Shown here: piece after piece, positions 45,370-54,530 of the stretch
Layout of the letters: every line of letters begins with the position of its first letter
Position numbering within the stretch: position 1 is the stretch's first letter
Assembly (NCBI RefSeq): GCF_002553505.1
Contig: NZ_PDCP01000001.1
Span: forward strand, 124,001 to 188,000
From: Mycolicibacterium agri
GTDB taxonomy: Bacteria; Actinomycetota; Actinomycetes; Mycobacteriales; Mycobacteriaceae
Reading direction: 5' to 3'
Length of the DNA stretch: 64,000 nt
Made by a program: the position numbers and the translations under genes
Notes under the pieces: generated by a model
Databases searched by the model: none
Told to the model about the DNA's origin: nothing
What the model saw: the letters and a program-made list of their open reading frames with translations, nothing else

Positions 45370-46752
45370 ATGCCCGTGCCAGTGAATAGATCGTTCGAAC
45401 GTTCCAACGATTTGCAGGACCGACTGCATCATGTGGTCCCTGGCGGTGCGCACACCTACGCACGCGGCCCCGATCAGTATCCCGAAGGGATGGCGCCGGT
45501 GTTGATGCGTGGCTTGGGCTGCCACGTCTGGGACGTCGACGGCAACGAGTACATCGAATACGGCATGGGCTTGCGCTCGGTGACGCTAGGTCACGGCTTC
45601 CGGCCAGTCGTCGAGGCGGTCTGCCGTGAGATCGCAAACGGGGTCAACTTCAGCCGACCGACCGCGATCGAGCTCGCCGCGGCCGAGGATTTCCTGGATC
45701 TCGTTCCCGGCGCGGACATGGTGAAGTTCGCCAAGAACGGGTCCGATGTCACTACCGCCGCGGTCCGCTTGGCCCGCGCTGTGACCGGTCGTGTCAAGGT
45801 TGCAGCTTGCGACCAGCCTTTCTTCTCCACTGACGACTGGTTCATCGGCGGTACCCAAATGGACTGCGGGGTCCCAGAATCAAGCCGGAGCGCGACAGTT
45901 CGCTTCCGCTACAACGATCTTGAGTCACTTTCGGCCGTCCTGAAGGGCGATGACATCGCGTGCGTGATACTCGAGGCCGCTACGTCGACGACAGAACCGG
46001 AACCCGGCTACCTCCAGGGTGTTCGACGATTATGTGATCAGCACGGCACGCTATTGATCCTTGACGAGATGATCACCGGATTCCGCTGGTCCATACACGG
46101 TGCACAGGGACTCTATGACGTGCAACCGGACCTTTCCTGCTGGGGAAAGGCCATCGGCAACGGCTTCCCGGTGTCGGCCTTGGCGGGCAAGCGCGAGTTC
46201 ATGGAACTCGGCGGACTCCGAACCGACCGGGAGCGGGTGTTTCTCCTATCCACGACGCATGGCCCCGAGACCGGATCGCTGGCGGCGTTCCGCGCGGTGG
46301 TGAAGGCATACAGAACCGACGATCCGATCGGCCGGATGGAAAGGGCTGGACAGCTGTTGCTTTCGACTGTCGAAGCGGCGATCCGCGAAGCGGGCTTGGC
46401 CGACTACCTACAGCTGATCGGCAGGTCATCATGCCTGACCTTCGTCACGCGGGATGCGCACGGGCGCCCTTCGCAGGCCTACCGCACGCTGTTCCTGCAG
46501 GAGTTGCTCCGCCACGGTGTGCTGGGCCAATCGTTCGTCACTTCGGCGGCTCACACCGATTCCGACGTCGAACGGACCGTCGCTGCGATACGCATTGCCC
46601 TTCCCCTATACCGGCGCGCGATCGAGCGCGGTTCTGTCGCAGGGCTGCTAGAGGGTCGCCCTGTCGCTCCTGCCATCCGCCAATTCGCCGCACCCCGGCG
46701 TGATTACGGCGGTGCACTTCCCGTGGCGGCGGACCTAGGAGGTATAGCGTGA
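45370..46752 (+). CDS. Class III PLP aminotransferase/aminomutase (glutamate-1-semialdehyde aminomutase-like)
   Basis: A 460-residue PLP enzyme. The substrate part has MGLRSVTLGHGFRPVVEA. The cofactor pocket has FAKNGSDVTTAAVRLARA, Asp232 in LILDEMITGF and the Schiff-base Lys260 in CWGKAIGNGFPVSALAG. The fold is class III (HemL-like), but a HemL for heme is normally elsewhere. Here it sits in a polysaccharide locus, so it probably aminates a keto sugar, or makes a side group that is attached to it. The pyruvyltransferase gene overlaps its stop by 4 nt (GTGA). Confidence 0.85.
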   Translation: MPVPVNRSFERSNDLQDRLHHVVPGGAHTYARGPDQYPEGMAPVLMRGLGCHVWDVDGNEYIEYGMGLRSVTLGHGFRPVVEAVCREIANGVNFSRPTAIELAAAEDFLDLVPGADMVKFAKNGSDVTTAAVRLARAVTGRVKVAACDQPFFSTDDWFIGGTQMDCGVPESSRSATVRFRYNDLESLSAVLKGDDIACVILEAATSTTEPEPGYLQGVRRLCDQHGTLLILDEMITGFRWSIHGAQGLYDVQPDLSCWGKAIGNGFPVSALAGKREFMELGGLRTDRERVFLLSTTHGPETGSLAAFRAVVKAYRTDDPIGRMERAGQLLLSTVEAAIREAGLADYLQLIGRSSCLTFVTRDAHGRPSQAYRTLFLQELLRHGVLGQSFVTSAAHTDSDVERTVAAIRIALPLYRRAIERGSVAGLLEGRPVAPAIRQFAAPRRDYGGALPVAADLGGIA

Positions 46753-48041
46753 AAGTATTTGCCACAAACCGCATTTCCGCCTCGTCGAAGCCGGACGCCC
46801 GGGTGATCGCGTTCTTCGGTCTTTACGGCGCAGGAAACTTGGGCAACGACGCAGCGCTGACGAGTGCCAGGTTCGCAGTGCAACGCCACGATCCCGAGGC
46901 CGAACTCGTCTGCGTCTGTTTCCATCCCGAGGTCGTTCGATCAGAGTACGGAATCAATGCCGTACCGATCCACATGTCCGGACCGCTACCGGACGCACCA
47001 TCGGGACCCCGCCTGCTTCGAATGGTGCAGCGTCCCCTGTTCGAGCTCGCGCGGTGGGTCGCAGTCTACCGCTTCCTGCGGCGAACAGATCTTGTGATCG
47101 TCCCGGGAACCGGGATACTCGACGACTTCGGGGAACGCCCGCATAGGATGCCGTACCACCTGTTCCGTTGGTCGCTCAGCGCGAAACTGGCACGGACGAA
47201 ATTCGCATTCGTGAACGTCGGGGCAGGGCCGATCAGGCACCCGGTGAACCGGTTCCTCATGAAGCGTGCGGTCAGGTTCTCGAGCTACCGTTCGTATCGC
47301 GACGATATCTCTCGTTCGTATATGTCGGAAATCGGTGCGTCGGCCGACGACACACCAGTGATGCCGGACCTGGTGTTCGGCGTGACTCGCCCCGCGGGCC
47401 CCACGCTACCGGGAAGTAGCCCGACGATCGGTCTCGGTGTCATGGCATATCAGGGCTGGGCGAACGACCCGGTCAGCGGCGAGGGAATCTTCCGATCCTA
47501 TATAGACAACATGTCCACGATCGCTTGCCGACTCCTCGACAAGGGCTACACGGTGCGGGTACTCATCGGCGAAACCTGCGATGAAAGCGCTGTCGATGCA
47601 CTCCTCAAAAGTGTTCGGCAGCGCAGAGATGGCGACGTTCCGGCCGGTCGGTTGATTGCCGAGCCCATCGACACGATGCATGATCTGCTGACACAGATTG
47701 CTGCCACGGATGCCGTTATCGCCACGCGCTACCACAATGTAGTCGGCGCTTTGATGATGAATCGCCCGGTCGTCTCGCTCGGCTATGCCGCGAGATTCGA
47801 CGAGATCATGAAGAGCATGGGCCTTGGTGACTACTGCCATCACGCGGAAAGCATCGTGCCGGAGGCGATCCTGGCCGACCTCGACGAACTGCTGGAGAAG
47901 TGGGACGCTTTCTCACCGACCGTCGATAACCGGAACCAGCAATACCTCCGGGAGCTTGAACGTCAATTTGAAAGCCTGATCGGCCCGCCGGTCCAACCCG
48001 GCGTACCAGCCGCCATCCTAAACGGAGTTGGAAGCCGGTAA
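46749..48041 (+). CDS. Polysaccharide pyruvyl transferase family protein
   Basis: A 430-residue protein of the polysaccharide pyruvyl transferase (CsaB/WcaK/EpsO) family. It has ALTSARFAVQRHDPEAELVCV, VIVPGTGILDDFGERP, and VIATRYHNVVGALMMNRPVVSLGYAARFDEIMKSMGLGDYC, the conserved C-terminal RxHN region. The family places pyruvate ketals on terminal or internal sugars from phosphoenolpyruvate and so adds negative charge. GTG 46749 overlaps the aminotransferase gene by 4 nt. The glycosyltransferase follows after 22 nt. Confidence 0.87.
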   Translation: MKVFATNRISASSKPDARVIAFFGLYGAGNLGNDAALTSARFAVQRHDPEAELVCVCFHPEVVRSEYGINAVPIHMSGPLPDAPSGPRLLRMVQRPLFELARWVAVYRFLRRTDLVIVPGTGILDDFGERPHRMPYHLFRWSLSAKLARTKFAFVNVGAGPIRHPVNRFLMKRAVRFSSYRSYRDDISRSYMSEIGASADDTPVMPDLVFGVTRPAGPTLPGSSPTIGLGVMAYQGWANDPVSGEGIFRSYIDNMSTIACRLLDKGYTVRVLIGETCDESAVDALLKSVRQRRDGDVPAGRLIAEPIDTMHDLLTQIAATDAVIATRYHNVVGALMMNRPVVSLGYAARFDEIMKSMGLGDYCHHAESIVPEAILADLDELLEKWDAFSPTVDNRNQQYLRELERQFESLIGPPVQPGVPAAILNGVGSR

Positions 48042-48063
48042 TGGCGTCGGTCAGGATCGGCCG

Positions 48064-49344
48064 ATGAGGATCGCGATCCTCGGGATCAACTACGCGCCGG
48101 AGCCGACCGGTATCGCCCCGTATACAACCGGCCTCGCAACGGGTTTGGCCGAGCGGGGACACCAGGTTGCGGTTCTGACCGGCTTTCCCCACTATCCGCA
48201 ATGGAAACGCAGCAAGGAAGTTTCGGCATTCCGATCTGATGAGCGGATCGACGGAGTGCATGTCCGTCGTTTCAGCCACTCTGTGCCCCACACGTTGTCG
48301 TGGCGCGGACGCGCGGCAATGGAGGTCACGTTCGGCCTGCAACTGCTGACCAGCCGCTGGGGCCGGCCCGAGGTGGTGGTTTTCGTGACACCGCCGCTGC
48401 TGGCGGTCGCGATGGCAGCCGTACGCGCGCGGATGACGTGGCCGAGGCCAGCTATCGGAATCTTGGTGCAGGATGTGTACAGCCGTGGGGTCACCGAAAC
48501 GGGAGCCGCGTCGGGCCTGTCAGCCCGTGCAATACATGCGGTCGAATCGTTCGCTGTTCGGCTGGCCGATGGAGTTGTGGTGATTCACCCCGGATTCGGG
48601 AGGGATCTCACGGAGCGTCACGGTGTGGAAGCGCACCGCATTCGCGACATCCGCAACTGGACTCACGTCGATCATCCGAACCCGTCTGCCAGCGCAGCCT
48701 TCCGTGACGCGCATGGCTGGAGCCACGACGAGGTCGTCGTCTTGCATGCCGGAAATATGGGCTACAAACAGGGGCTGGAAAACGTCGTAGCCGCAGCCGA
48801 ATTGGCCGGCCGCAGCGGAAGTCGGGTGCGCTTTGTGCTGTTGGGTGACGGCAACCAACGTGCGGACCTGCAAGCCGCAGGCGCGGGCGTCGGCGCGCTC
48901 GAGTTCCTGTCCCCTGTCCGCGAGGAGGAATTGCCCGCCGCACTCGGCGCCGCAGACGTGCTGCTGGTGAACGAACGTCCTGGCGTTGCACAGATGTCGC
49001 TGCCGAGCAAGCTCACCTCGTACTTCAGCGCCGGTAAACCGATCCTTGCTGCGACGGACGAAGCAGGGTTCACCGCGCAAGAGGTCATGGCTTCCGGCGC
49101 CGGAGTCCGCGTGCCGGCAGACCGACCCGATCTGTTGCTCGCCGAGGCTCTCCGGCTCGGTGCCGACCGTGCGCTCGCGGCGAAGTTAGGTCAGGCGGGC
49201 CGCCGCTACAGCGCATCACTTCTGTCCGCGACCACCGCGCTGGACTCCTACGAGGAGTGGATTACCGATCTCGCCGAATCTCGACGGCGGCTGGCGAACG
49301 ATGCCGGTTGTCGCGGCGCGCCTGGCTGCATCGGGATGCGATGA
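48064..49344 (+). CDS. Glycosyltransferase family 4, WcaI-like
   Basis: A 426-residue GT-B enzyme. The N-terminal acceptor domain has ILGINYAPEPTGIAPYTTGLATGLAERGHQVAVLTGFPHYPQW, very like WcaI of colanic acid synthesis. The C-terminal nucleotide-sugar domain has HAGNMGYKQGLENVVAAA and SLPSKLTSYFSAGKPILAATDEAGFTA. The WcaI family often uses fucose-like donors. The ATG at 48064 is chosen because the family N-terminus starts there; a frame from 48028 overlaps the previous gene. It is in the same direction as the previous genes, 22 nt apart. Confidence 0.88.
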   Translation: MRIAILGINYAPEPTGIAPYTTGLATGLAERGHQVAVLTGFPHYPQWKRSKEVSAFRSDERIDGVHVRRFSHSVPHTLSWRGRAAMEVTFGLQLLTSRWGRPEVVVFVTPPLLAVAMAAVRARMTWPRPAIGILVQDVYSRGVTETGAASGLSARAIHAVESFAVRLADGVVVIHPGFGRDLTERHGVEAHRIRDIRNWTHVDHPNPSASAAFRDAHGWSHDEVVVLHAGNMGYKQGLENVVAAAELAGRSGSRVRFVLLGDGNQRADLQAAGAGVGALEFLSPVREEELPAALGAADVLLVNERPGVAQMSLPSKLTSYFSAGKPILAATDEAGFTAQEVMASGAGVRVPADRPDLLLAEALRLGADRALAAKLGQAGRRYSASLLSATTALDSYEEWITDLAESRRRLANDAGCRGAPGCIGMR

Positions 49345-49656
49345 GCGAGTTTGTCTGTCGATCGCAGCGCGACCGTTCTGGCGGTAGACGCCGACACGGC
49401 CATGGCGGATCCGATCGCCGGCAGTGGCAGCAATGGCCCGCCAGTCATATTTCCATGTACCGATACTGGCCGACGCCGCGTTACACGACGATCGGCGCCA
49501 TCTTTCAGATCGATGCGCGCGCCGGGCACAATCGCAGGCGATGGCAAAGGAAAGAACATTTGCCATAGAGGCATGGATGTGTCTTGAAACCAGTAACGTG
49601 CGACGCAGGCCGGTGCGGCAACGGTTGCGTAGCGCAGTGGCCCAGTTAGGACGATC
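49345..49656. other. 312-nt intergenic region before the GT4 gene
   Basis: No supported gene is seen. The left-facing open frame that crosses it is the shadow of the GT4 gene at 49657. The region lacks a clear terminator, and a weak promoter for the next gene may lie here. Confidence 0.5.
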
Positions 49657-50856
49657 ATGAAGCGAATCGGTGTCACTTTCCAGGGAGGCGATCCCGCTCA
49701 GCCTTCGACATGGTCCGGGACCCCATACGGCGTCGTCACAGGACTCAGGGCGGCGGGTGTCGAGCCGGTCGCGATACGAATCGGACCTCCTCCACAGTTG
49801 AGGGGTCTTGCGCGTAATGCAGTCGCGGTTCCGTATTTGCGTCCCGGCAGAAACTGGCGTGAAGCCGTCCAGCGGGCTCGCGCCGCGGCCGCCGTCTCCC
49901 CGTTGATCTCGAGCTTGGACTCGACGGCCGCGTCTTACACGTTGCGCAGGCTGACTGAATTGGATGGCATCATTCAAATCGGCACAGGCTATACGCTGCG
50001 AACTCGTGTACCAATCGTCACGTACGAGGACATGACGGTTCAGCAGACGAAGGTGTTCCCGTATCGAGGCTGGGACTTGTTGTCGGAGCGCGCCTACAGA
50101 TCCCGGGTGCGTCGTCAGCACGCCGTTTACGAACAGGCGGTCGCCTGTTGCCTCACCAGCCAGTGGGCGGCTCGTTCGGTGATCGATGACTATGGCGTGC
50201 CCGCGTCGAAGGTCCATGCGGTCGGGGTTGGCTGCAATCACCGTGCTCCGGAATCCAATGAAGGGAAATTGCAACGTGATTGGAGCGCTCCCCGGTTCCT
50301 GTTCGTCGGGATCGATTGGGAGCGAAAGAACGGAGCAGGTGTCCTCGAAGCGTTCCGATCCGTCAAGAAGGTGGCGCCTTCGGCGACCCTGGATGTTGTA
50401 GGTCGTCACCCGCCGCTGCACGAAGCGGGCGTGACCCCGCACGGAGTATTGCGGCTCGATGATCCAGTCGAGATCGAGCGCTTGTCTCGCCTCTTCTCCG
50501 AGGCGACCTGTTTCGTCATGCCGTCCTACACAGAAGCTTTCGGCATAGCCTATGTGGAAGCTGCGGCTGCCGGCATTCCAAGCATCGGCACCGTATCCGG
50601 GGGTTCTGAATTCCTGATCGGTGACGGGGGACTTGTTATCGACCCGTATGACTTCCAAGCGTTGGTGTCGGCGATGCTGCGTCTGTGCGATCCGCGCACG
50701 GCGGCGCGGATGGGTGCCGCTGCGAAGGAGCGCTCGGCGATGTTCACCTGGCCTGCAGTCGCCGAGAGACTCTTGCGAGCGCTCGATGGTGAGCCGGCCG
50801 ATCAGCCTTCCGCAATTCCAGGGGACACGCGATTCGCGGCGAAAACGTCACATTGA
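49657..50856 (+). CDS. Glycosyltransferase family 4 protein
   Basis: A 399-residue GT-B glycosyltransferase. The N-terminal domain has VTFQGGDPAQPSTWSGTPYGVVTGL. The C-terminal domain has FLFVGIDWERKNGAGVLEAFRSVK, LDVVGRHPP and the donor-binding PSYTEAFGIAYVEAAAAGIPSIGT (the ExxxxxxxE motif of GT4). The right-facing run of genes ends here; the next genes face left from 55271 to 50903. The donor sugar is not predictable. Confidence 0.87.
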   Translation: MKRIGVTFQGGDPAQPSTWSGTPYGVVTGLRAAGVEPVAIRIGPPPQLRGLARNAVAVPYLRPGRNWREAVQRARAAAAVSPLISSLDSTAASYTLRRLTELDGIIQIGTGYTLRTRVPIVTYEDMTVQQTKVFPYRGWDLLSERAYRSRVRRQHAVYEQAVACCLTSQWAARSVIDDYGVPASKVHAVGVGCNHRAPESNEGKLQRDWSAPRFLFVGIDWERKNGAGVLEAFRSVKKVAPSATLDVVGRHPPLHEAGVTPHGVLRLDDPVEIERLSRLFSEATCFVMPSYTEAFGIAYVEAAAAGIPSIGTVSGGSEFLIGDGGLVIDPYDFQALVSAMLRLCDPRTAARMGAAAKERSAMFTWPAVAERLLRALDGEPADQPSAIPGDTRFAAKTSH

Positions 50857-50902
50857 CTGGCGCCGAGGTCGTTGCAAGGTCACAAGAGTGCTCGGCTGTT
50901 CG

Positions 50903-52414
50903 TTAGGTCCCCGGCCGGGTATTCGGCACCCACTTGAGGTCGTCACTTTGGTTCACGTCCCATTTGAGATCGGTAACACCGTCGAGTTGGGTAGGAACAT
51001 CGCCTCGGTGGAGTGCCCAGAAGGCGTCGACGAACGGGTCGAAGGTCGTCGTCTCCTCCGTCGGGCGGGGGTAACCCTGGCGATTCGCGGCGTATAGATC
51101 GTCTTTCCGCATCCAGTCTTCTATGGCGTCGAAGAAAGCGTTGTGATCCCACGCGCCCTTGGCGCCCATTAACAGGGCTGCGAGTCCTTCCCCGACCCAG
51201 GCACGGACGGTGCAGCAAACCCGATAATCCTCGGATGTTTCATCCCAGTCGTCCCACTGCGATGGCGGCTTCTCCTGGTATGGCTCGCGTGTGCCATGGT
51301 GCATCACGATCTGCCAGAGCGCCTGTTGGCCGTACCACCCTTGGCCGTAATAAGTTTGGGCGTCCTCGTGGAACACGGAGGTCCGCGTCGGGGGGATAAA
51401 GGATGGGTCGTCCAGCATCAAACTGGTGAACAACAGGGGCCACTTCCGTCCACTGGTGATGCCGCCGCCTTCGTTGAACACCGCTCCGAGTTCAACCATC
51501 CCGTGCAGATCGATACCGTATTGGATGAGGTTGTAGAGCAAGCGTCGTTTCTGATCCTGGGTGGCGTCCATGTTGAGTAGGAGCGAGGCCGTCCCCACGA
51601 TACGGGCGACTTCGCGCCCGTAAGGAGGCTGGTTGTCGACCGGCACAAGGTAGTTGCCCTCCCACGTGCCGTTCATGTGATCGATCCAGGGCCGCTCCAG
51701 GTAGCGCGCATACTGTTCGAACGACGGTACTGGGTATTTCGTTGTATCGATCGGCAGATTCTTAAGTCGGTCCCAGCGCAGGCTGGAGGCGCGGAAGATC
51801 TCCTTGTTGCCGCCGACATACGTCGGCCGAAACGCGTCCGCCGGTGGCGCTTCCGAAAGGCTGGTCAGCACCGCGGCCGTCTTCAGCACGTTGTAGGAAG
51901 ACTTTTCGGAGTCCCACATGATGTCGGCGTTCATCACGGTGTTCGGGACTGTCGGCTCGCTGATCGTCGAGATGAGCGAACGATCGGCCGGCAACTGATA
52001 GGGGAAGCTGATCGAGGTGGCCGGATCATAGGTGATTCCGCGTGAATCGTAGCCCTGCGACGGGCCGAGGCTCATCACCACCATCGAACCGTTGCGACGC
52101 TCTCTGTTGTCCTGCAGGCCGGTGTCACCCCACTCGTTGATGTCCTGGCCGAACACCTCACCCGCGGGTGCGGGACCCGGCGCCGGGGTCACCGAAACAA
52201 CGGTTACCGGGCCGACGACCCACCAGTCGCCGTTGACGAACTGGCCAACGGGGTAGTCCCGGTCAAACTTCCATGTGATGCCGTACTGCGAAACTTGATT
52301 CGCAGTACGGATCTCCTTGGCGGTGTGTGCACACCCCGGGAGCATGCTCGACATCGCCAGGAGTAAACCCGCGAGGATCAACGCGACAGGCCTGCGCGAC
52401 ACGCTCACGCTCAC
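50903..52414 (-). CDS. Lipoprotein of unknown family in the polysaccharide locus
   Basis: A 503-residue exported lipoprotein. The signal segment VALILAGLLLAMSSMLPGC gives Cys28 as the lipidated residue. I do not recognise a named domain. The mature part starts KFDRDYPVGQFVNGDWWVVG, a Trp/Tyr-rich segment that is beta-like, and runs on through a mixed region rich in Trp, Tyr, Asp and His: LLNMDATQDQKRRLLYNLIQYGIDLHGMVE, and HHGTREPY. This composition resembles secreted carbohydrate-binding or -cleaving proteins with an (alpha/alpha) barrel, but that is a guess. It is the last gene of the left-facing set with a GNAT, a GT2 and a deacetylase, so it may trim or bind the polymer on the outside. 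The GTG at 52414 is one of three close starts. Confidence 0.7.
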   Translation of the reverse strand: MSVSVSRRPVALILAGLLLAMSSMLPGCAHTAKEIRTANQVSQYGITWKFDRDYPVGQFVNGDWWVVGPVTVVSVTPAPGPAPAGEVFGQDINEWGDTGLQDNRERRNGSMVVMSLGPSQGYDSRGITYDPATSISFPYQLPADRSLISTISEPTVPNTVMNADIMWDSEKSSYNVLKTAAVLTSLSEAPPADAFRPTYVGGNKEIFRASSLRWDRLKNLPIDTTKYPVPSFEQYARYLERPWIDHMNGTWEGNYLVPVDNQPPYGREVARIVGTASLLLNMDATQDQKRRLLYNLIQYGIDLHGMVELGAVFNEGGGITSGRKWPLLFTSLMLDDPSFIPPTRTSVFHEDAQTYYGQGWYGQQALWQIVMHHGTREPYQEKPPSQWDDWDETSEDYRVCCTVRAWVGEGLAALLMGAKGAWDHNAFFDAIEDWMRKDDLYAANRQGYPRPTEETTTFDPFVDAFWALHRGDVPTQLDGVTDLKWDVNQSDDLKWVPNTRPGT

Positions 52415-52460
52415 ACCGGCCTATGACGGCGCACACAACCGAGTCGGCGAACGCGAACCT

Positions 52461-53594
52461 TCATGTCTGACCTTTCTTTTGGTTCGACGTGGTGAGGATG
52501 GACCGCCTGGCACCGCGCATCCGGTGGACGACAACGCGTAGCCCTGGGGCAAGCGGTGAGGCTTTGGCGGCAATGACCATGCTGTGGTGTGCGCGACGAA
52601 ATCTTTGTCGGGTGCCGCTGCGCGTGACGAAGGCCCTGCTCACCTGTGTTTCGCCGGTCTTCGCCCGCCGCTTGTACTCATCGTCGCCGCGCCCGAGGTC
52701 AATCCTGCGGATGCCGAGATCCGGTGTCGCAGCGACGAGTTCGCGAAGGAGGATCCATCCCGGCGAGAGCTGCGCATATTCGGGGTCGTAGACCGGGAAC
52801 CACCAGTGCAAGACGCCGGCCGAGCGGATGCCGAAGTGCGCGGCGATCAGACGTTCGCCGGCGTGGACCGTAGAGAGAATGCCTGCGAACAGAGGGTCGC
52901 GGGTGTGCAGGAGCCGGTGGACCAGCTCGATCCGGTTCCGATCGCTGAAGTAGTCCCGGCTGCCGGTGGCGGCGTACTGGGCTCGCTTCAGCGCAATGAC
53001 CCGAGCGAGCGCGTCGTGATCGACGACGTCGGCCTCGAACCGTACCGGACCATACATGCGTCCGGCCTTCGCGGCTCGTCGTCGTGCTTGGCCCATGTTG
53101 TCCTTACCGGTTCGCGAGACCCGTTCCAGGTAGCCATCTAGGCCACCCGTCGTGTCGAGGTAGGGCGACGGCTGGCTGGCAATGATCCACGGTTCGAAAC
53201 CGGGTGCGGCCGGAAGCAGGTGATCGAATGCAAGCTCGCGTACCCCATCGACCAGAAAGTCCATGGGGGACAATGCCGTACCCAGGGCCATCACGGGCCC
53301 CTGGAAGTCGGCGCCCGGCCAGCCGACCGGTCGCAGCCGTGCACCCTCCCGGTGGCCGGGCAGAAGCGCAGTAATCGCTCCCGAGGTGTGGTCGCGCAGG
53401 ACGACGACGGAGACGGGCTGGCCACATGCGTGCACCGCTGCGGCGAACTCCGGGTGGAAATATGGGCTGTCCAGTGCCGCATTGCTTGCTCGCAGCGCGT
53501 GCCATGCGTCGATTTCCTCGCGGGTGAGCGCCTCGAACGGCACAAGCCTGCCCCCGGCGCCGCCGGAGTGATGTGACCTCGGCCCCAGGGTCAT
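52461..53594 (-). CDS. GNAT family acetyltransferase (BcsL/CelD/FemAB-like)
   Basis: A 377-residue two-lobe GNAT-type protein (Acetyltransf_6). It has FHPEFAAAVHACGQPVSVVVLRD in the first lobe and RVIALKRAQYAATGSRDYF and WWFPVYDPEYAQLSPGWILLRELVAATPDLGIRRIDLGRGDDEYKRRAKTGE in the second, the conserved region of CelD/BcsL homologues. These acylate cell-surface polysaccharides or add amino acids. The 3' part of the GT2 gene overlaps its start by 4 nt. It probably modifies a sugar of this polymer; which one is unknown. Confidence 0.83.
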   Translation of the reverse strand: MTLGPRSHHSGGAGGRLVPFEALTREEIDAWHALRASNAALDSPYFHPEFAAAVHACGQPVSVVVLRDHTSGAITALLPGHREGARLRPVGWPGADFQGPVMALGTALSPMDFLVDGVRELAFDHLLPAAPGFEPWIIASQPSPYLDTTGGLDGYLERVSRTGKDNMGQARRRAAKAGRMYGPVRFEADVVDHDALARVIALKRAQYAATGSRDYFSDRNRIELVHRLLHTRDPLFAGILSTVHAGERLIAAHFGIRSAGVLHWWFPVYDPEYAQLSPGWILLRELVAATPDLGIRRIDLGRGDDEYKRRAKTGETQVSRAFVTRSGTRQRFRRAHHSMVIAAKASPLAPGLRVVVHRMRGARRSILTTSNQKKGQT

Positions 53595-54505
53595 GAAACC
53601 AGTTCCCGGACCCGCCGCGACGGTTGTAGCAGCGCGGCGACCGACGCGCGTGACGTCCGACGTCCGGTCGCCATGCGGATGCTTTCGCCAACGGCGACGG
53701 CGATGAAGAAGGCCGCGGAGTGCAGTCGATTATGCCGACGCCGGAACAGCGCCACCTTGTTGACGGTCATCAGCGACGCAAGCATCGGATTGCTGCCTGA
53801 TTCGCCGCCGATGTGCTCGAATACCGCGGCGGGCTCGTACCAAGTGAGCCAACCCTTGTCCGAGGCACGCAGCGAGTACTCGGTTTCCTCGCTGTAGAGC
53901 AGGAATGACTCATCCCATGGTCCGACTTCGCGCAGCGCCGCCACCGACAGCAGCATCGCCGCGCCGGTCGCCCAGGCCGTCACGCCGGCACGTTCGTAGG
54001 CCGAAGGGTCGGTGACCAATTCCCCGAGCGATCCGAGCCTGCCGGCGAGACGACCCGGGAGGAGCGCCTCGACAAGCGCCCGGCCGACGGTCGGCTCGCG
54101 ACGCAGCGAGGGCTGCAACGACCCGTCGGGGTTGACGAGGCGCGGCACCGCGATGCCACGTCCCTCCTCCTGCAGTGCAGACGCGAGCACGTTCAATGCA
54201 CCTGCGCGAACACGGCAATCGGGGTTCAGCACCAGCACCGCGTCAAGGGTGTTCAGGTCAAGCGCGGCCAGACCTGCGTTCACCGCGGCGGCGTAGCCCG
54301 TGTTCTGCCCGAGCTCTATCACCTGTACGGCAATGTCGGCGAATTCCGCTGCGATGACGCGTGACTCGTCCTTGGACGCGTTGTCGACGACGATGACCGA
54401 GTCCGGCGGCGGCGTCTGCTCGGACAGCGAGCGAAGGCAATCACCGATAACGTCGGCGCTGTTATAGGTCACGATCACCGCAGCAAGCCGCGCGGGGCTG
54501 GTCAT
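53591..54505 (-). CDS. Family 2 glycosyltransferase (rhamnosyltransferase-like)
   Basis: A 304-residue GT2 enzyme. It has AAVIVTYNSADVIGDCLRSL, then VVDNASKDES, the donor-binding LVLNPDCRV (DxD-like NPD), TGAAMLLSVAALREVGPWDESFLLYSEETEYSLRA, and a hydrophobic C-terminus. The pattern is like WbbL-type rhamnosyltransferases. ATG 54505 is used because GGAGGACAGGC directly precedes it and the family begins there; the longer frame from 54628 runs through the deacetylase gene. Its stop overlaps the GNAT start by 4 nt. Confidence 0.87.
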   Translation of the reverse strand: MTSPARLAAVIVTYNSADVIGDCLRSLSEQTPPPDSVIVVDNASKDESRVIAAEFADIAVQVIELGQNTGYAAAVNAGLAALDLNTLDAVLVLNPDCRVRAGALNVLASALQEEGRGIAVPRLVNPDGSLQPSLRREPTVGRALVEALLPGRLAGRLGSLGELVTDPSAYERAGVTAWATGAAMLLSVAALREVGPWDESFLLYSEETEYSLRASDKGWLTWYEPAAVFEHIGGESGSNPMLASLMTVNKVALFRRRHNRLHSAAFFIAVAVGESIRMATGRRTSRASVAALLQPSRRVRELVS

Positions 54506-54530
54506 GCCTGTCCTCCGTCGTCGAACACGA

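Noticed and set aside
49216-50658. 480-codon left-facing frame
   Set aside because: Antisense to the GT4 gene at 49657.
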